A DNA stretch of 48,029 nt from an archaeon (GCA_023245385.1 JAHFKM010000001.1:1-48029), one strand, 5' to 3'. Positions 17,155 to 25,331 are shown, counted from the first letter of the stretch. Numbers and translations: made by a program. The notes: generated by a model from the sequence alone, not told the origin.

Positions 17155-19532
17155 AATTCCACCTTGAATTCTTTTCCGTAAAGAAGTTCCTGTGCTTGCG
17201 TGACCGCTTTGATATCTTGTTCTAAAATTTTTAATTTTTTGCTGAGAATAATCTTTCGAACAGGTTCTTTTAAAGACTTTTGAGCTTTGGTTTTTTCTTG
17301 ACGTACAAGAGAAATTGTTTGAATTGCGAGGTCTCCGGATTTCTCTATTTTTTTATCGTTCCATTCTTTGTGTTCTTCAGGCCAAGAACTAAGATGAATA
17401 CTTTTTGTTTTTTCAAAACGAATAAAATAGTGCTGATAAATTTCTTCAGTAATGTGCGGCATAATCGGTGAAAGAAGTTTAAGTAATGTTAAAAGAGTTT
17501 GATAAAGCGTGTATTGAGCGCTTTGTTTAGCTTTTGTTCCCCTTTTATCAGCGTTGTAAAGTCGGTCTTTAATAATTTCTAAATAATTATCACAGAAGGT
17601 ATGCCAAAAGAATTCTTCAATATCTACTTTAGCTTTAGCATATTCATAGTTTTCAAAAACTCCAGTACATCCTTTTATAAGAAGATTAAGCTTTGTAAGT
17701 AACCACCTATCAAACGCCTCAAGTTCGACTTTTTCAGGGGTCGAGTTTTCAAGATGGGTAATGCAGAATTTAGATGCATTCCAGAGTTTGATAATCATTT
17801 TTTTCCCAGTTTGTAGATCTTTTTCTTGATAAGGAATATTTTCTCCCAATTTTGAACTTGCTGCTAAAAACCTCCACGCATCTGCACCATATTTATCAAG
17901 AATAGAACGAGGTTCAATAACATTACCCAAACTCTTGCTCATTTTCCTTCCATGAGGATCCATAATATGTCCAGAGATTGCGATTTTTTTCCAAGGTATT
18001 TTTTTGTGATGATAAAGAGATTTAACAATTGTATAAAACGCCCATGTTCTCACCAGGTCATGCGCTTGTACTCTTAAATCCATAGGAAACATTTTAAGAT
18101 CTCCAGAGCAATCTTTGTCTCCAACCCAATTAAAGGCGATTTGCGGGGTAAGTGAACTTGTTGCCCAAGTATCCATAACATCTCTTTCTGCTTCAAATTC
18201 TTGTGAACCACAAGAGCATTTTTTAATTGGTTTGTCAATAAATGGATCTACAGGCAATTGTTTTTCTTCGGCAACGAGGATGGTTTTGCAATCCTTGCAG
18301 TTCCATGCAGGAAAAGCTACTCCAAAGTGGCGTTGTCTTGAGATGCACCAGTCCCATTGAAGTCCTTCCACCCAATGTTCGTAACGTGTGCGCATATATT
18401 CAGGGTACCATTTTATTTTTCTCCCCGCTTCAAGTAACTCTTTTTTATGATCCAACACTTTAATAAACCATTGAAAACTATCCAAGAATTCTATGTCTGT
18501 TCCACACTTGTCATGAACATTAACAATATGTTTAATCGGTTTTTTAGTTACTACTACTTTTTCTTTTTCAAGTTGGTCTAAGATCGCTTTGCGCGCCTCT
18601 TTGATCGGAAGTCCTAGAAATTGTTTTGCGAACTCATTCATTTTTCCATCTCTAGTAATACAAATTCTTGCTTTGAAATTTTTCCTTTTAACAGCTTCAA
18701 CATCATTTTTGTCTCCATATGAGCAAATCATTAAAATCCCTGTTCCTTTTTCTTGATCGACAGATTCGTCAGAATAGATTTTTACTTCCTGGTTGAATAA
18801 AGGAACCTTCACTTTTTTCCCAAAAAGATGTTTGTATCTTTTATCTTCTGGATGAACAAAAAGCGCGACACAAGCAGGTAAGAGTTCAGGTCGTGTTGTT
18901 GAGATAGTAATTTTTTCTCCACTTTCTAAAGTGAAAAGAATATCATTGAAAGTACTATCTTGTTCTTTGTCTTCTAATTCTGCTTGCGCAATCGCAGTTT
19001 GACATTGGACACACCATATAAACGCGTCTTCTTTTTTGTAAACAAGTTTTTTCTTGTAAAGATCTAAAAATGATTTTTGTGAAGTTTTGATACAATGTTT
19101 ATCAATAGTAGAATAAAAAATATTCCAATCACAACTGATAGCAATATCCCTCCAATCTTGAATAAATCCAGGTCTTAACTCCTTGAGGGTTTCGTTGCAA
19201 AGAGAAATAAATTCTTGGCGTTGCATCTTTGTGGACTTAACATTTTTGAGTTTCTCGATCATACGTTCTGTAGGCAACCCATTATCATCTGTACCAAAAG
19301 GATAAAAAACATTTTTCCCTCTCATACGTTGGTAGCGTACGAAAAAATCCTGTTGACTATAAGAAAAAGCGTGTCCAATGTGCATTTTTCCAGAAAGAGT
19401 TGGTGGTGGAGTGTCAATAGAATAGATATTCTTTTTATTGTGAGGATCAAAAGCGTAAATCTTTTTTTCTTCCCAATATTTTTGCCACTTTTTTTCTATC
19501 TCTTGAAAGTTATAATCTTTGGAAAGTTCCAT
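17151..19532 (-). CDS. valS: Valyl-tRNA synthetase
   Basis: This class I synthetase charges tRNA-Val. The 793-residue protein has the HIGH motif in GKMHIGHAF (about 50-58) and the KMSKSLGN motif in the second half of the Rossmann domain. A CP1 editing domain carries the TTRPELLPACVALFVHPED signature, and PPPTLSGKMH is typical of archaeal ValRS. Two cysteine pairs suit a zinc site. The anticodon-binding helical domain fills the C-terminus. A TATA-like TTTATATAAT at about 19551-19560 lies about 25 bases before the ATG. Confidence 0.95.
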   Translation of the reverse strand: MELSKDYNFQEIEKKWQKYWEEKKIYAFDPHNKKNIYSIDTPPPTLSGKMHIGHAFSYSQQDFFVRYQRMRGKNVFYPFGTDDNGLPTERMIEKLKNVKSTKMQRQEFISLCNETLKELRPGFIQDWRDIAISCDWNIFYSTIDKHCIKTSQKSFLDLYKKKLVYKKEDAFIWCVQCQTAIAQAELEDKEQDSTFNDILFTLESGEKITISTTRPELLPACVALFVHPEDKRYKHLFGKKVKVPLFNQEVKIYSDESVDQEKGTGILMICSYGDKNDVEAVKRKNFKARICITRDGKMNEFAKQFLGLPIKEARKAILDQLEKEKVVVTKKPIKHIVNVHDKCGTDIEFLDSFQWFIKVLDHKKELLEAGRKIKWYPEYMRTRYEHWVEGLQWDWCISRQRHFGVAFPAWNCKDCKTILVAEEKQLPVDPFIDKPIKKCSCGSQEFEAERDVMDTWATSSLTPQIAFNWVGDKDCSGDLKMFPMDLRVQAHDLVRTWAFYTIVKSLYHHKKIPWKKIAISGHIMDPHGRKMSKSLGNVIEPRSILDKYGADAWRFLAASSKLGENIPYQEKDLQTGKKMIIKLWNASKFCITHLENSTPEKVELEAFDRWLLTKLNLLIKGCTGVFENYEYAKAKVDIEEFFWHTFCDNYLEIIKDRLYNADKRGTKAKQSAQYTLYQTLLTLLKLLSPIMPHITEEIYQHYFIRFEKTKSIHLSSWPEEHKEWNDKKIEKSGDLAIQTISLVRQEKTKAQKSLKEPVRKIILSKKLKILEQDIKAVTQAQELLYGKEFKVEL

Positions 19533-19585
19533 AAGAGTTTGAATCAGAGGATTATATAAAAAGCTTTTTATGGATTTTTTTAGCC

Positions 19586-20328
19586 TTATTTTTCATTCTT
19601 TACTTTTTGCAAACGACTAGTGTCTCCGAATGTTGCTGAAAACCCACCACCATAGAGATGTTCACATCTCGCAGCTAAGTTTGCATAGATTAAAAACAAT
19701 TTTTCTTTCGCGTCTCTACAAAAACAAATGTCATCCCAAATAACATCAAGCTCATTCAAAGAATGCTTAGTTTCGTATCTAAAGGTTATTTTCTCAAGAA
19801 TTTTTCTCGAAAGAAGCACACAGGCCATAGCACAATAATCAACAGAAACAACTCCCTCTTTCTTCTTTGCACTTTCATAAGTAAAAAAAATATAAATTCC
19901 AGGATGCTGTGGATCATCGATGCCAAGCAAAGCGATCTCAACAGATTTTCCATTTCTCAAAAGAAGATGCGGAGCTACCCCACTAACAACATCTTTCTGT
20001 GCTTCTAGTAAGAGCTCAATAATATTTTTCTGTGGAATAACATCCTGCTCTAAACTAAGAAAATAATCATACTTATTTTCAAGCATATATTCTCTCAAAT
20101 AATTTCTTCCACGAATAACATTTTCAGGAATTGTCCCTTCACGAGGAAGTTTAATACAAGGTATCCCGAGCGCGATAATCTTTTTAGAATACTCTTTAGT
20201 CAGAGAATTGTCAACAAGAAGAATATCAAAATCTCGTACGTAAGCTCTTTAAGTCGTTCAACATAAGGAACTAAACAATACTCTTTGAGATCTGCTGTGG
20301 GACACCCAACAAGAACTTTTGGAACCAT
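19586..20328 (-). pseudogene. Frameshifted glycosyltransferase family 2-like gene
   Basis: Two frames together make one GT-A type glycosyltransferase. The first runs from ATG 20328 (MVPKVLVGCPTADLKEY...) to about 20235, where it stops matching and soon meets TGA. The protein resumes in another frame as FDILLVDNSLTKEYSKKI and continues through YDYFLSLEQDVIPQKN (the metal and donor-binding region) to 19586. The total of 743 bases is one short of a codon multiple, so a single-base deletion near 20230-20238 is the simplest cause. No slippery heptamer is seen. A TATA-like box at 20350-20359 fits the 20328 start. It may be a real pseudogene or an assembly error. Confidence 0.75.
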
Positions 20329-20349
20329 AAAACAGATCTAACAAAAACA

Positions 20350-20359
20350 TTTATATAAG
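20350..20359. promoter_or_regulatory. TATA-like box between glycosyltransferase and tRNA-Phe
   Basis: TTTATATAAG is nearly palindromic. On the minus strand it lies about 26 bases before the glycosyltransferase ATG. On the plus strand it lies about 40 bases before the tRNA-Phe 5' end, which would give a pre-tRNA leader of about 10-15 bases. Confidence 0.5.
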
Positions 20360-20394
20360 TGCCTCTAAGAACGAATTACAACGCTGAGTCCAAT

Positions 20395-20519
20395 GGGGAT
20401 CTTTTAAGCTTCTGCTTAGATGACCAGAACGGTAGCTCAGCCTGGGAGAGCACTACGCTGAAGACGTAGGAGTCGGGGGTTCAAATTAACCAAAAGTTAT
20501 GAAAGTCCCTCTCGCCCCA
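20395..20519 (+). tRNA. tRNA-Phe (GAA) interrupted by two introns
   Basis: The D-arm (TAGCTCAGCCTGGGAGAGC), the anticodon arm (CTACG-CTGAAGA-CGTAG, anticodon GAA) and the GGGGG half of the T-stem are intact, but the acceptor and T-arm do not close as written. Removing 20399-20429 joins GGGG to CGG, giving acceptor GGGGCGG that pairs with TCGCCCC. Removing 20486-20505 gives T-arm GGGGG-TTCAAAT-CCCTC. Intron 2 shows a textbook bulge-helix-bulge: central helix TTCA/TGAA, bulges AAT and AGT, and inner stem TAAC/GTTA. Intron 1 has a ten-base inner stem with one mismatch, then bulges GGA and AAC, and a central TGG/CCA helix that uses one leader base. The mature product has 74 bases with discriminator A and no encoded CCA. 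Confidence 0.9.
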
Positions 20520-20521
20520 TT

Positions 20522-20806
20522 TCATTTTAAGAATCTTGAAATTTTCTGAAGAAGATAAAAAAATTTCTTTCTATGTTTAAGATAGGTGGTTACGAGCGTC
20601 AGATACTCTTTATTCTTACCCGCAGAAACAAGCTCCCAAGAAAACTCTTCAAATTTCTTTCTTTTAAGAAGTTTAAAAATAATAAAATCATTTTTTGTTC
20701 TTCCAAAAGCTACAGCTTCTTCCAGAATAGAAAACATATGTGAATGGATTTCTTTAGGATTTTCTTCAACCCAGACAACTTTAATCGTTCCTTTTTCAAT
20801 AGACAT
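20522..20806 (-). CDS. Hypothetical protein (94 aa)
   Basis: A small basic protein, not recognised. It begins MSIEKGTIKVVWVEENP and has a lysine/phenylalanine-rich C-terminus. There is no signal peptide. It ends two bases from the tRNA-Phe 3' end, in convergent orientation. A TATA-like TTTATATC lies about 25-30 bases upstream of the ATG. Confidence 0.5.
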   Translation of the reverse strand: MSIEKGTIKVVWVEENPKEIHSHMFSILEEAVAFGRTKNDFIIFKLLKRKKFEEFSWELVSAGKNKEYLTLVTTYLKHRKKFFYLLQKISRFLK

Positions 20807-20841
20807 TCATTTAATTTAATAAAGTAAAGATATAAAGTTTT

Positions 20842-21381
20842 TTATTTTTCAATATGAATAATAATTGTTTCTTCAGAACCGACTGCTCCATCTTTATACA
20901 GAGAAAGAACACAACCATACGTTCCGAGAGGAGTCTTTGCTTTATCATTAATAATAACTTTAAAATCTTTATCTTGAGCTGATGAAAGGGAGACGCTTTT
21001 TGACGCTGTTGCTTCCGTATCCGCTAGTTCGCAAGTGAATTTCGCACTCCTAGCACTTTGTGGAGGAAGAGAAGTTTTTAATTGGAATTTCGCTTCTCTA
21101 TCTCCAAGGTTGGCCATGAGAACACCAAGAACTTTTGTGTCTCCTTGTTTAAGAGTAACTTCACTACTTGTAACACTTAATTCGTGTTCAATATTTCCTC
21201 GTAATTTTGCAATTCCCGCGTTAGCTTCTTCGAAAGCCTGACTTGTTAGGATATCTACTTTTCCAAAAATATTTCTGACAAAAAGAAGACCTAAAGATAA
21301 GAGCGTAACCCCTAAAATAATAACAATGACTGTAGTCATGGAGAGTTCTATTGCTCCTTTGTGAGAATTCCTCTTTTTCAT
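20842..21381 (-). CDS. Pilin-like/flagellin-like membrane-anchored protein
   Basis: This 179-residue protein has a short basic N-terminus (MKKRNSHKG) and one long hydrophobic helix (AIELSMTTVIVIILGVTLLSLGLLF), then an extracellular beta-rich domain. A glycine just before AIEL, followed by the hydrophobic run, resembles archaeal type IV pilin-like precursors. Two cysteines (TCEL and YGCVL) could form a disulfide. The ectodomain resembles small immunoglobulin-like folds, with LKQGDTKVLGVLMANLGD as a typical strand pair. A TATA-like TTTATATAAC lies 25-30 bases before the ATG. It neighbours a lipoprotein and a secreted protein. Pilin-type processing is inferred. Confidence 0.6.
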   Translation of the reverse strand: MKKRNSHKGAIELSMTTVIVIILGVTLLSLGLLFVRNIFGKVDILTSQAFEEANAGIAKLRGNIEHELSVTSSEVTLKQGDTKVLGVLMANLGDREAKFQLKTSLPPQSARSAKFTCELADTEATASKSVSLSSAQDKDFKVIINDKAKTPLGTYGCVLSLYKDGAVGSEETIIIHIEK

Positions 21382-21442
21382 TAAAGAAAGAATAGCTGTG
21401 AAGGGTTATATAAACATTTTGTTCTCTTCTTTTCCAGAAAAT

Positions 21443-21451
21443 AAAAAAAAA
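21443..21451 (-). terminator. Oligo-T terminator of the lipoprotein gene
   Basis: A run of nine T on the minus strand begins seven bases after the stop codon of the lipoprotein gene. Confidence 0.5.
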
Positions 21452-21457
21452 GAACTA

Positions 21458-21679
21458 TTAAAGATTTTCCAAATCCTGATCCATCGTATTAATATCCTGA
21501 TCAAGAGTGTCAACATCATCAGTGTCATTCTGTTGAGCCTGATTTTGGAACGAAGAATCTAATGGTGTGTTTACTTCCTGAGTAGGAGTTGTAGATTGTG
21601 GCTGTTGCGGCGCTTTGCTACACCCTGTAAGGACAGTTAAGATCATTCCTAAAATAAATAGTGTAAATAGTTTGTTCAT
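21458..21679 (-). CDS. Small lipoprotein (73 aa)
   Basis: MNKLFTLFILGMILTVLTGCSK is a lipoprotein signal peptide with a clear lipobox (LTGC), so the mature protein should be lipid-anchored from Cys20. The rest is short, Gln/Thr-rich, then acidic with repeated DQD patterns (DTLDQDINTMDQDLENL). The frame has an ATG three codons earlier. The start at 21679 is preferred because GGAGGA lies nine bases before it but directly abuts the earlier ATG. The function is unknown. The acidic tail could bind cations. Confidence 0.7.
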   Translation of the reverse strand: MNKLFTLFILGMILTVLTGCSKAPQQPQSTTPTQEVNTPLDSSFQNQAQQNDTDDVDTLDQDINTMDQDLENL

Positions 21680-21734
21680 TGTGATCATTCCTCCACTATT
21701 TTAGTATCCCTAAACTTTTTAAGAGTTTCTAAAA

Positions 21735-21762
21735 TAAAAAAAAGAGAGCGCTTTCGCGCTCT
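21735..21762 (-). terminator. Hairpin plus T-tract terminator
   Basis: On the minus strand, AGAGCGC-GAAA-GCGCTCT forms a perfect seven-pair stem with a GAAA tetraloop (21745-21762), followed by a run of eight T. It begins at the stop codon of the 21762-22835 gene. This is exactly the shape of a bacterial intrinsic terminator, while most other units in the window show only T tracts. Confidence 0.75.
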
Positions 21763-22835
21763 TATATTGTCGCTGTAACCTTTCCTGTAACATCAGACTC
21801 TACGCTAACATCTGTATCCTCATCTTTTGAACTTTCCTTTTCCAGCTCTTGTTCCGCACCTTTGATTTCTTTAAGTGTTTGAACAACTATTCTCAAACTT
21901 TTATGGGCAAGATTAAGTTCACTTCGCGCTTGAACATGAAGTTCTTGTCCTTGTTTGACTTCTGCTTCAAAATTGTCTTTATTTGTTCTTGCCGCATCAA
22001 AGTGTGCTTGTGCTTGTGCCGCGAGCTCTTTTGCCTTGCTGATGTGGGTTCTAAACTCAGTAACAGACACATCAACTTTACTTACATCTTTTCCATCTGC
22101 TTTTAATTTAGCAAGGACAGTATCTAGGTGAAGTTCTAGTTTTTCTGCTTGAAGGATGATGTTCTTAATTCCGAAGTTAACTGTTGTTCCAACACCAAGC
22201 TTAATCGTCTTTCTTGTGGTTGACCAAACTTCTTTAAGTTCTTTCGCGTTTGCTCTAAGCTGGTCAGGACGCGCCTCTACAGGCAATCCTTCAATATTTG
22301 TTTTAATTGTTGTTACTTGTTTGATACTCGCATCAATGTCTGCGCTGAGCTGGACTTTATTGTCTATGTTAGACGCGTCTGTTTTTATCTTCAATCTTTG
22401 AAGAAGCTCTATAATTTTATCTGCTGTTTGAATAAGGTGGTCTTTAGCCTGAGTTTTTACCTTAACACGAATTTCTTTACAAATATCTGAGCTAAAGTCT
22501 CCTTTACATTCGCGAAGATGAGCTCGCAATTCTAAAAAAGATTTTGCTTCTTCTTTATAATCTGCTTTTAAATTCTCTCGTTCTTCTTTAAAGTCCTCTT
22601 TCATCCCTTCTCTTTCTTTTCTTTCCTGACGGAGCGCATTGATATCTGCATGGAGTTTTGCTCTTGCACTTGTATCTACAGATGCACTTGTGCTCGTACT
22701 TACCGCAGAAGGATCTGTAGTAATTCCTAAGCCTGTGTTTACATTTGTAGTACTATCCACAGCGAAAGCAAATGGAATACTACTAATAAGGAACACTGCC
22801 AATATCAAAATATGTAATTTTTTGTTTTTGTTCAC
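21762..22835 (-). CDS. Secreted helical/coiled-coil protein (357 aa)
   Basis: An N-terminal signal peptide (LHILILAVFLISSIPFAFA, cleavage after about residue 25) is followed by a Ser/Thr-rich linker and a long charged helical region. Stretches such as ALRQERKEREGMKEDFKEERENLKA suggest coiled coils, and there is one cysteine pair (ECKGDFSSDIC). The tail is acidic. The family is not recognised. The start is GTG at 22835, fixed by a perfect GGAGG eight bases upstream. A TATA-like box about 55 bases upstream leaves a real 5' leader. The product should be exported and may form a helical bundle at the cell surface. Confidence 0.65.
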   Translation of the reverse strand: MNKNKKLHILILAVFLISSIPFAFAVDSTTNVNTGLGITTDPSAVSTSTSASVDTSARAKLHADINALRQERKEREGMKEDFKEERENLKADYKEEAKSFLELRAHLRECKGDFSSDICKEIRVKVKTQAKDHLIQTADKIIELLQRLKIKTDASNIDNKVQLSADIDASIKQVTTIKTNIEGLPVEARPDQLRANAKELKEVWSTTRKTIKLGVGTTVNFGIKNIILQAEKLELHLDTVLAKLKADGKDVSKVDVSVTEFRTHISKAKELAAQAQAHFDAARTNKDNFEAEVKQGQELHVQARSELNLAHKSLRIVVQTLKEIKGAEQELEKESSKDEDTDVSVESDVTGKVTATI

Positions 22836-23015
22836 GGTTCAAACCTCCATTGTTGATTTGACTGAGACTAATGAGGAGAACATTCTTTATAAATATACTT
22901 TCTTAAAAGAGAATTTTAAGCTTTATTTTAGTTTTTAAAACTTTACAGAGGAGAATTTAGCCTTCATTTTACTTAGAGAAAACGATTTAAAGGTTAAAGA
23001 TTAATTAAAGCGATA

Positions 23016-23684
23016 ATGAAAAGAATAATTCTCTTACTAACAACACTTGTGATCCTAAGTAATCTTGTTTCTGCAGCCGATATTCACGGCGCAGTCTACA
23101 GCATCTCCTTAAAAAAAGTACAAAATATTGTAATCGAAATTGACTCTTTACCAACACAAAGGATGGTTTCGAAATCAGGGGATTATAACTTTAAGGTAGC
23201 TCCTGGAAAGAATTATACCATTCAAGCGAAGATAAAAGAAAAAACTATTACTGAAGAATCATTGTTTGTTCCTCAAGAAGGAGACTTTATTGTAGACTTG
23301 TTCGTGTTTCCTGACTTTTCTGAAGATGATAAACTAGTCAGTGAATCTGATCTTCCTGTTGTTGATGTAAGCGTGTTTGACGAACTTTCTTCAAATAAGT
23401 CCTGGATTGTTGGAATTGTTATCATTCTTGTAATAATTTTTGTACTCTTTACAAGAAGAAAGAAAAATAACATAAAAGAACCAGTTGTTGAAACAAACAA
23501 TGATCCTGAGAAGATAATAGAAATTCTAAAAAAAGAAGGCGGAAGGATGAATCAGAAAGAATTAAGAAAACATTTTCCCCTGTCTGAAGCCAAGGTTTCT
23601 CTGATGATCGCTGAATTAGAAGCGAAAGGAAAAATAGAAAAAATAAAACAAGGAAGGGGAAATATTCTTATTTTAAAGAATTAA
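23016..23684 (+). CDS. Membrane-bound winged-helix protein with extracellular domain
   Basis: This 222-residue protein has a signal peptide (1-20) and an extracellular domain (21-128) with a carboxypeptidase-regulatory-like beta pattern (GDYNFKVAPGKNYTIQAK). One membrane helix (about 129-147) is followed by a basic stop-transfer RRKKN and a cytoplasmic winged helix (about 164-222). That domain contains MNQKELRKHFPLSEAKVSLMIAELEAKGKIEKIKQGRGN. This layout would link an outside signal to DNA binding in one chain. The family is known in archaea as membrane-anchored winged-helix proteins; ligand and targets are unknown. It stands alone, next to the secreted-protein cluster on the opposite strand. 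Confidence 0.72.
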   Translation: MKRIILLLTTLVILSNLVSAADIHGAVYSISLKKVQNIVIEIDSLPTQRMVSKSGDYNFKVAPGKNYTIQAKIKEKTITEESLFVPQEGDFIVDLFVFPDFSEDDKLVSESDLPVVDVSVFDELSSNKSWIVGIVIILVIIFVLFTRRKKNNIKEPVVETNNDPEKIIEILKKEGGRMNQKELRKHFPLSEAKVSLMIAELEAKGKIEKIKQGRGNILILKN

Positions 23685-23853
23685 TAAACGAAGATATCTT
23701 TTTTGAAGTCATAAATTATTTTTAGAAAAATACTGAAACATTCTCTTATAAAAAAAGTGCTAGAAACCTTTTTATACTATCCAAATTTCCCCATCTTTAC
23801 ATTTTAATAGGAAAGTAACATTTCCACTTACTCCGCAAGGAGTGAAAAGCACA

Positions 23854-24264
23854 ATGGTAACACTATATGACGCTGACGCGGGAAAGTCTATTGAGAAGAT
23901 AGCAGAATCTTTAAAACCTCTCCTTAAAGATCCTGAATGGGCGAAGTTTGTAAAAACAGGAATGGCAAAAGAAAGACCACCTGTCGCTTTGGACTGGTTT
24001 TTCACAAGAGCCGCCTCAGTGTTAAGAACAGTCTATTTGCGTGGCCCAATAGGTGTACAAAAGTTAAGAGTAAAATATGGTTCAAAAAAAAATCGCGGCC
24101 ATAACCCTGAAAAATTTTATAAAGCTTCGGGAAAAATTTTAAGAAACATCCTACAACAACTAGAAAAAGCAGAGTTAGTAAAATTTCAAAAAACTGGTGC
24201 TCACAAAGGTCGAGTTGTCACACCGAAAGGAAAATCCTTAGTGGACAAATCTGCACTAAAATGA
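23854..24264 (+). CDS. rps19e: Ribosomal protein S19e
   Basis: This small-subunit protein is found in archaea and eukaryotes. The 136-residue sequence has the family hallmarks WFFTRAASVLRTVYLRGPIGV and LRNILQQLEKAELVK. A GTG four codons upstream is rejected as the start: AAGGAG precedes the ATG at 23854 by about 11 bases and overlaps the GTG. It is the first gene of the S19e-PDCD5-L39e-L31e operon, and its stop overlaps the next ATG. Confidence 0.96.
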   Translation: MVTLYDADAGKSIEKIAESLKPLLKDPEWAKFVKTGMAKERPPVALDWFFTRAASVLRTVYLRGPIGVQKLRVKYGSKKNRGHNPEKFYKASGKILRNILQQLEKAELVKFQKTGAHKGRVVTPKGKSLVDKSALK

Positions 24265-24524
24265 ACGAGGAAGATCAGAAAAAATTACAAGAACAAATTC
24301 AAGCTTTGGAAACCCTAGCAAAACAATGGATGACCGCTGACGCAATAACAAGATACGGAACATTAAAGGCGGCCTATCCTGAAAAAGCTATTCAAATCAT
24401 CGCATTAATCGCACAATTAGTTCAGCAGGGATCTTTGAAAGAAAAGATCAGTGACGCTGAACTAAAAAGTTTGTTGACGAAAATGCAACCTGAAAGAAAA
24501 GAGACGACAATACGAAGGATGTAA
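24261..24524 (+). CDS. PDCD5/TFAR19-family DNA-binding protein
   Basis: An 87-residue helical protein of the PDCD5 family. The conserved segment is DAITRYGTLKAAYPEKAIQIIALIAQLVQQG, followed by ISDAELKSLLTKM. Archaeal members bind DNA and usually sit between S19e and L39e, as here. The ATG overlaps the S19e stop by four bases, and L39e follows after two bases. The N-terminus is short compared with eukaryotic homologues. Confidence 0.92.
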   Translation: MNEEDQKKLQEQIQALETLAKQWMTADAITRYGTLKAAYPEKAIQIIALIAQLVQQGSLKEKISDAELKSLLTKMQPERKETTIRRM

Positions 24525-24526
24525 AA

Positions 24527-24700
24527 ATGGCAAGGTATAAACCAAGAGCGAAGAAGTTACGTTTGGCAAAGGCTATGCAGCATACTAAATGGGCTCCTTT
24601 ATGGATTGTTCCTAAAATGAATAGAGGACTGAAGAGAGTACATCCAAGCAGATACACAAGAGTAAAAAGAAGCTGGAGAAGGACGAAGACGAGAGTTTGA
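24527..24700 (+). CDS. rpl39e: Ribosomal protein L39e
   Basis: A 57-residue, very basic protein starting MARYKPRAKKLRLAKAM, with WAPLWIVPKMNRG and a C-terminal RRSWRRTK-type run, the signature of L39e in the exit tunnel wall. It is slightly longer than the usual 51 residues. It starts two bases after the PDCD5 stop, and L31e begins two bases after its TGA. Confidence 0.95.
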   Translation: MARYKPRAKKLRLAKAMQHTKWAPLWIVPKMNRGLKRVHPSRYTRVKRSWRRTKTRV

Positions 24701-24702
24701 AA

Positions 24703-25236
24703 ATGGCTGATGAAAAAATATTTATCATTCCGCTGAGAAAGGAGTGGAATAAAGCTCCAAAGTACAAACGCGCGAAGAAGGCTGTCGCTGCTGTCAAAGA
24801 ATTTATCGCTCGTCATATGAAAGCAGAAGAAATTCATATTGGAAAAGGCTTAAATGAAATGTTATGGTCATCTGGTTCTAAACATCCACCACAGAAAATT
24901 AAAGTAAAATCAATAATAGAGGAGAACCGCGCCTTTGTTGAACTTGTAGACCTTCCTTTTGCTATCAAAAAAGAAGAAGAAAAAAAGTCCTTGAAAGAAA
25001 GGTTATTAGCAAAAAAAGATGAAAAAATTCCTGAAGAAACAAAAGAAACTCCTGAAGTAAGAAAAGAACTAGAAAAAGAAAGAGAAATTATGTCAAAGAA
25101 AGAACATAAAGGACATGAAAAACAACCTGGTGTTCCTGAAAAACAAGTGACAATGCAGGAAAAACAGAAGAATATGAAAACTGAAAATATCGTCCATCAA
25201 AATAACAAGAAAGAAGCGCATAGTCCAAAACCATAA
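24703..25236 (+). CDS. rpl31e: Ribosomal protein L31e with long charged C-terminal extension
   Basis: The first 85 residues are a normal L31e (FIIPLRKEWNKAPKYKRAKKAVAAVKEF, then LNEMLWSSGSKHPPQKIKVK). The protein then continues for about 90 residues rich in Lys, Glu and Gln (for example KEREIMSKKEHKGHEKQ), about twice the family length. The extension is low complexity and probably disordered. It could be a lineage-specific contact near the exit tunnel. The start is the ATG at 24703; an in-frame TTG two codons earlier overlaps the L39e stop and is less likely. Confidence 0.93.
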   Translation: MADEKIFIIPLRKEWNKAPKYKRAKKAVAAVKEFIARHMKAEEIHIGKGLNEMLWSSGSKHPPQKIKVKSIIEENRAFVELVDLPFAIKKEEEKKSLKERLLAKKDEKIPEETKETPEVRKELEKEREIMSKKEHKGHEKQPGVPEKQVTMQEKQKNMKTENIVHQNNKKEAHSPKP

Positions 25237-25331
25237 ATCTTCTCAGAGAGCTCTATCCTAAGTCTTTTTCACTCGTGACATTTCAACTTATCCAAACCAC
25301 TATTATCCTATGATCTAAGCTTTCTTAGACT

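Noticed and set aside
19586..20328. Programmed -1 frameshifting in the glycosyltransferase
   Set aside because: No X-XXY-YYZ slippery heptamer or downstream structure lies at the frame switch; a one-base deletion is simpler.
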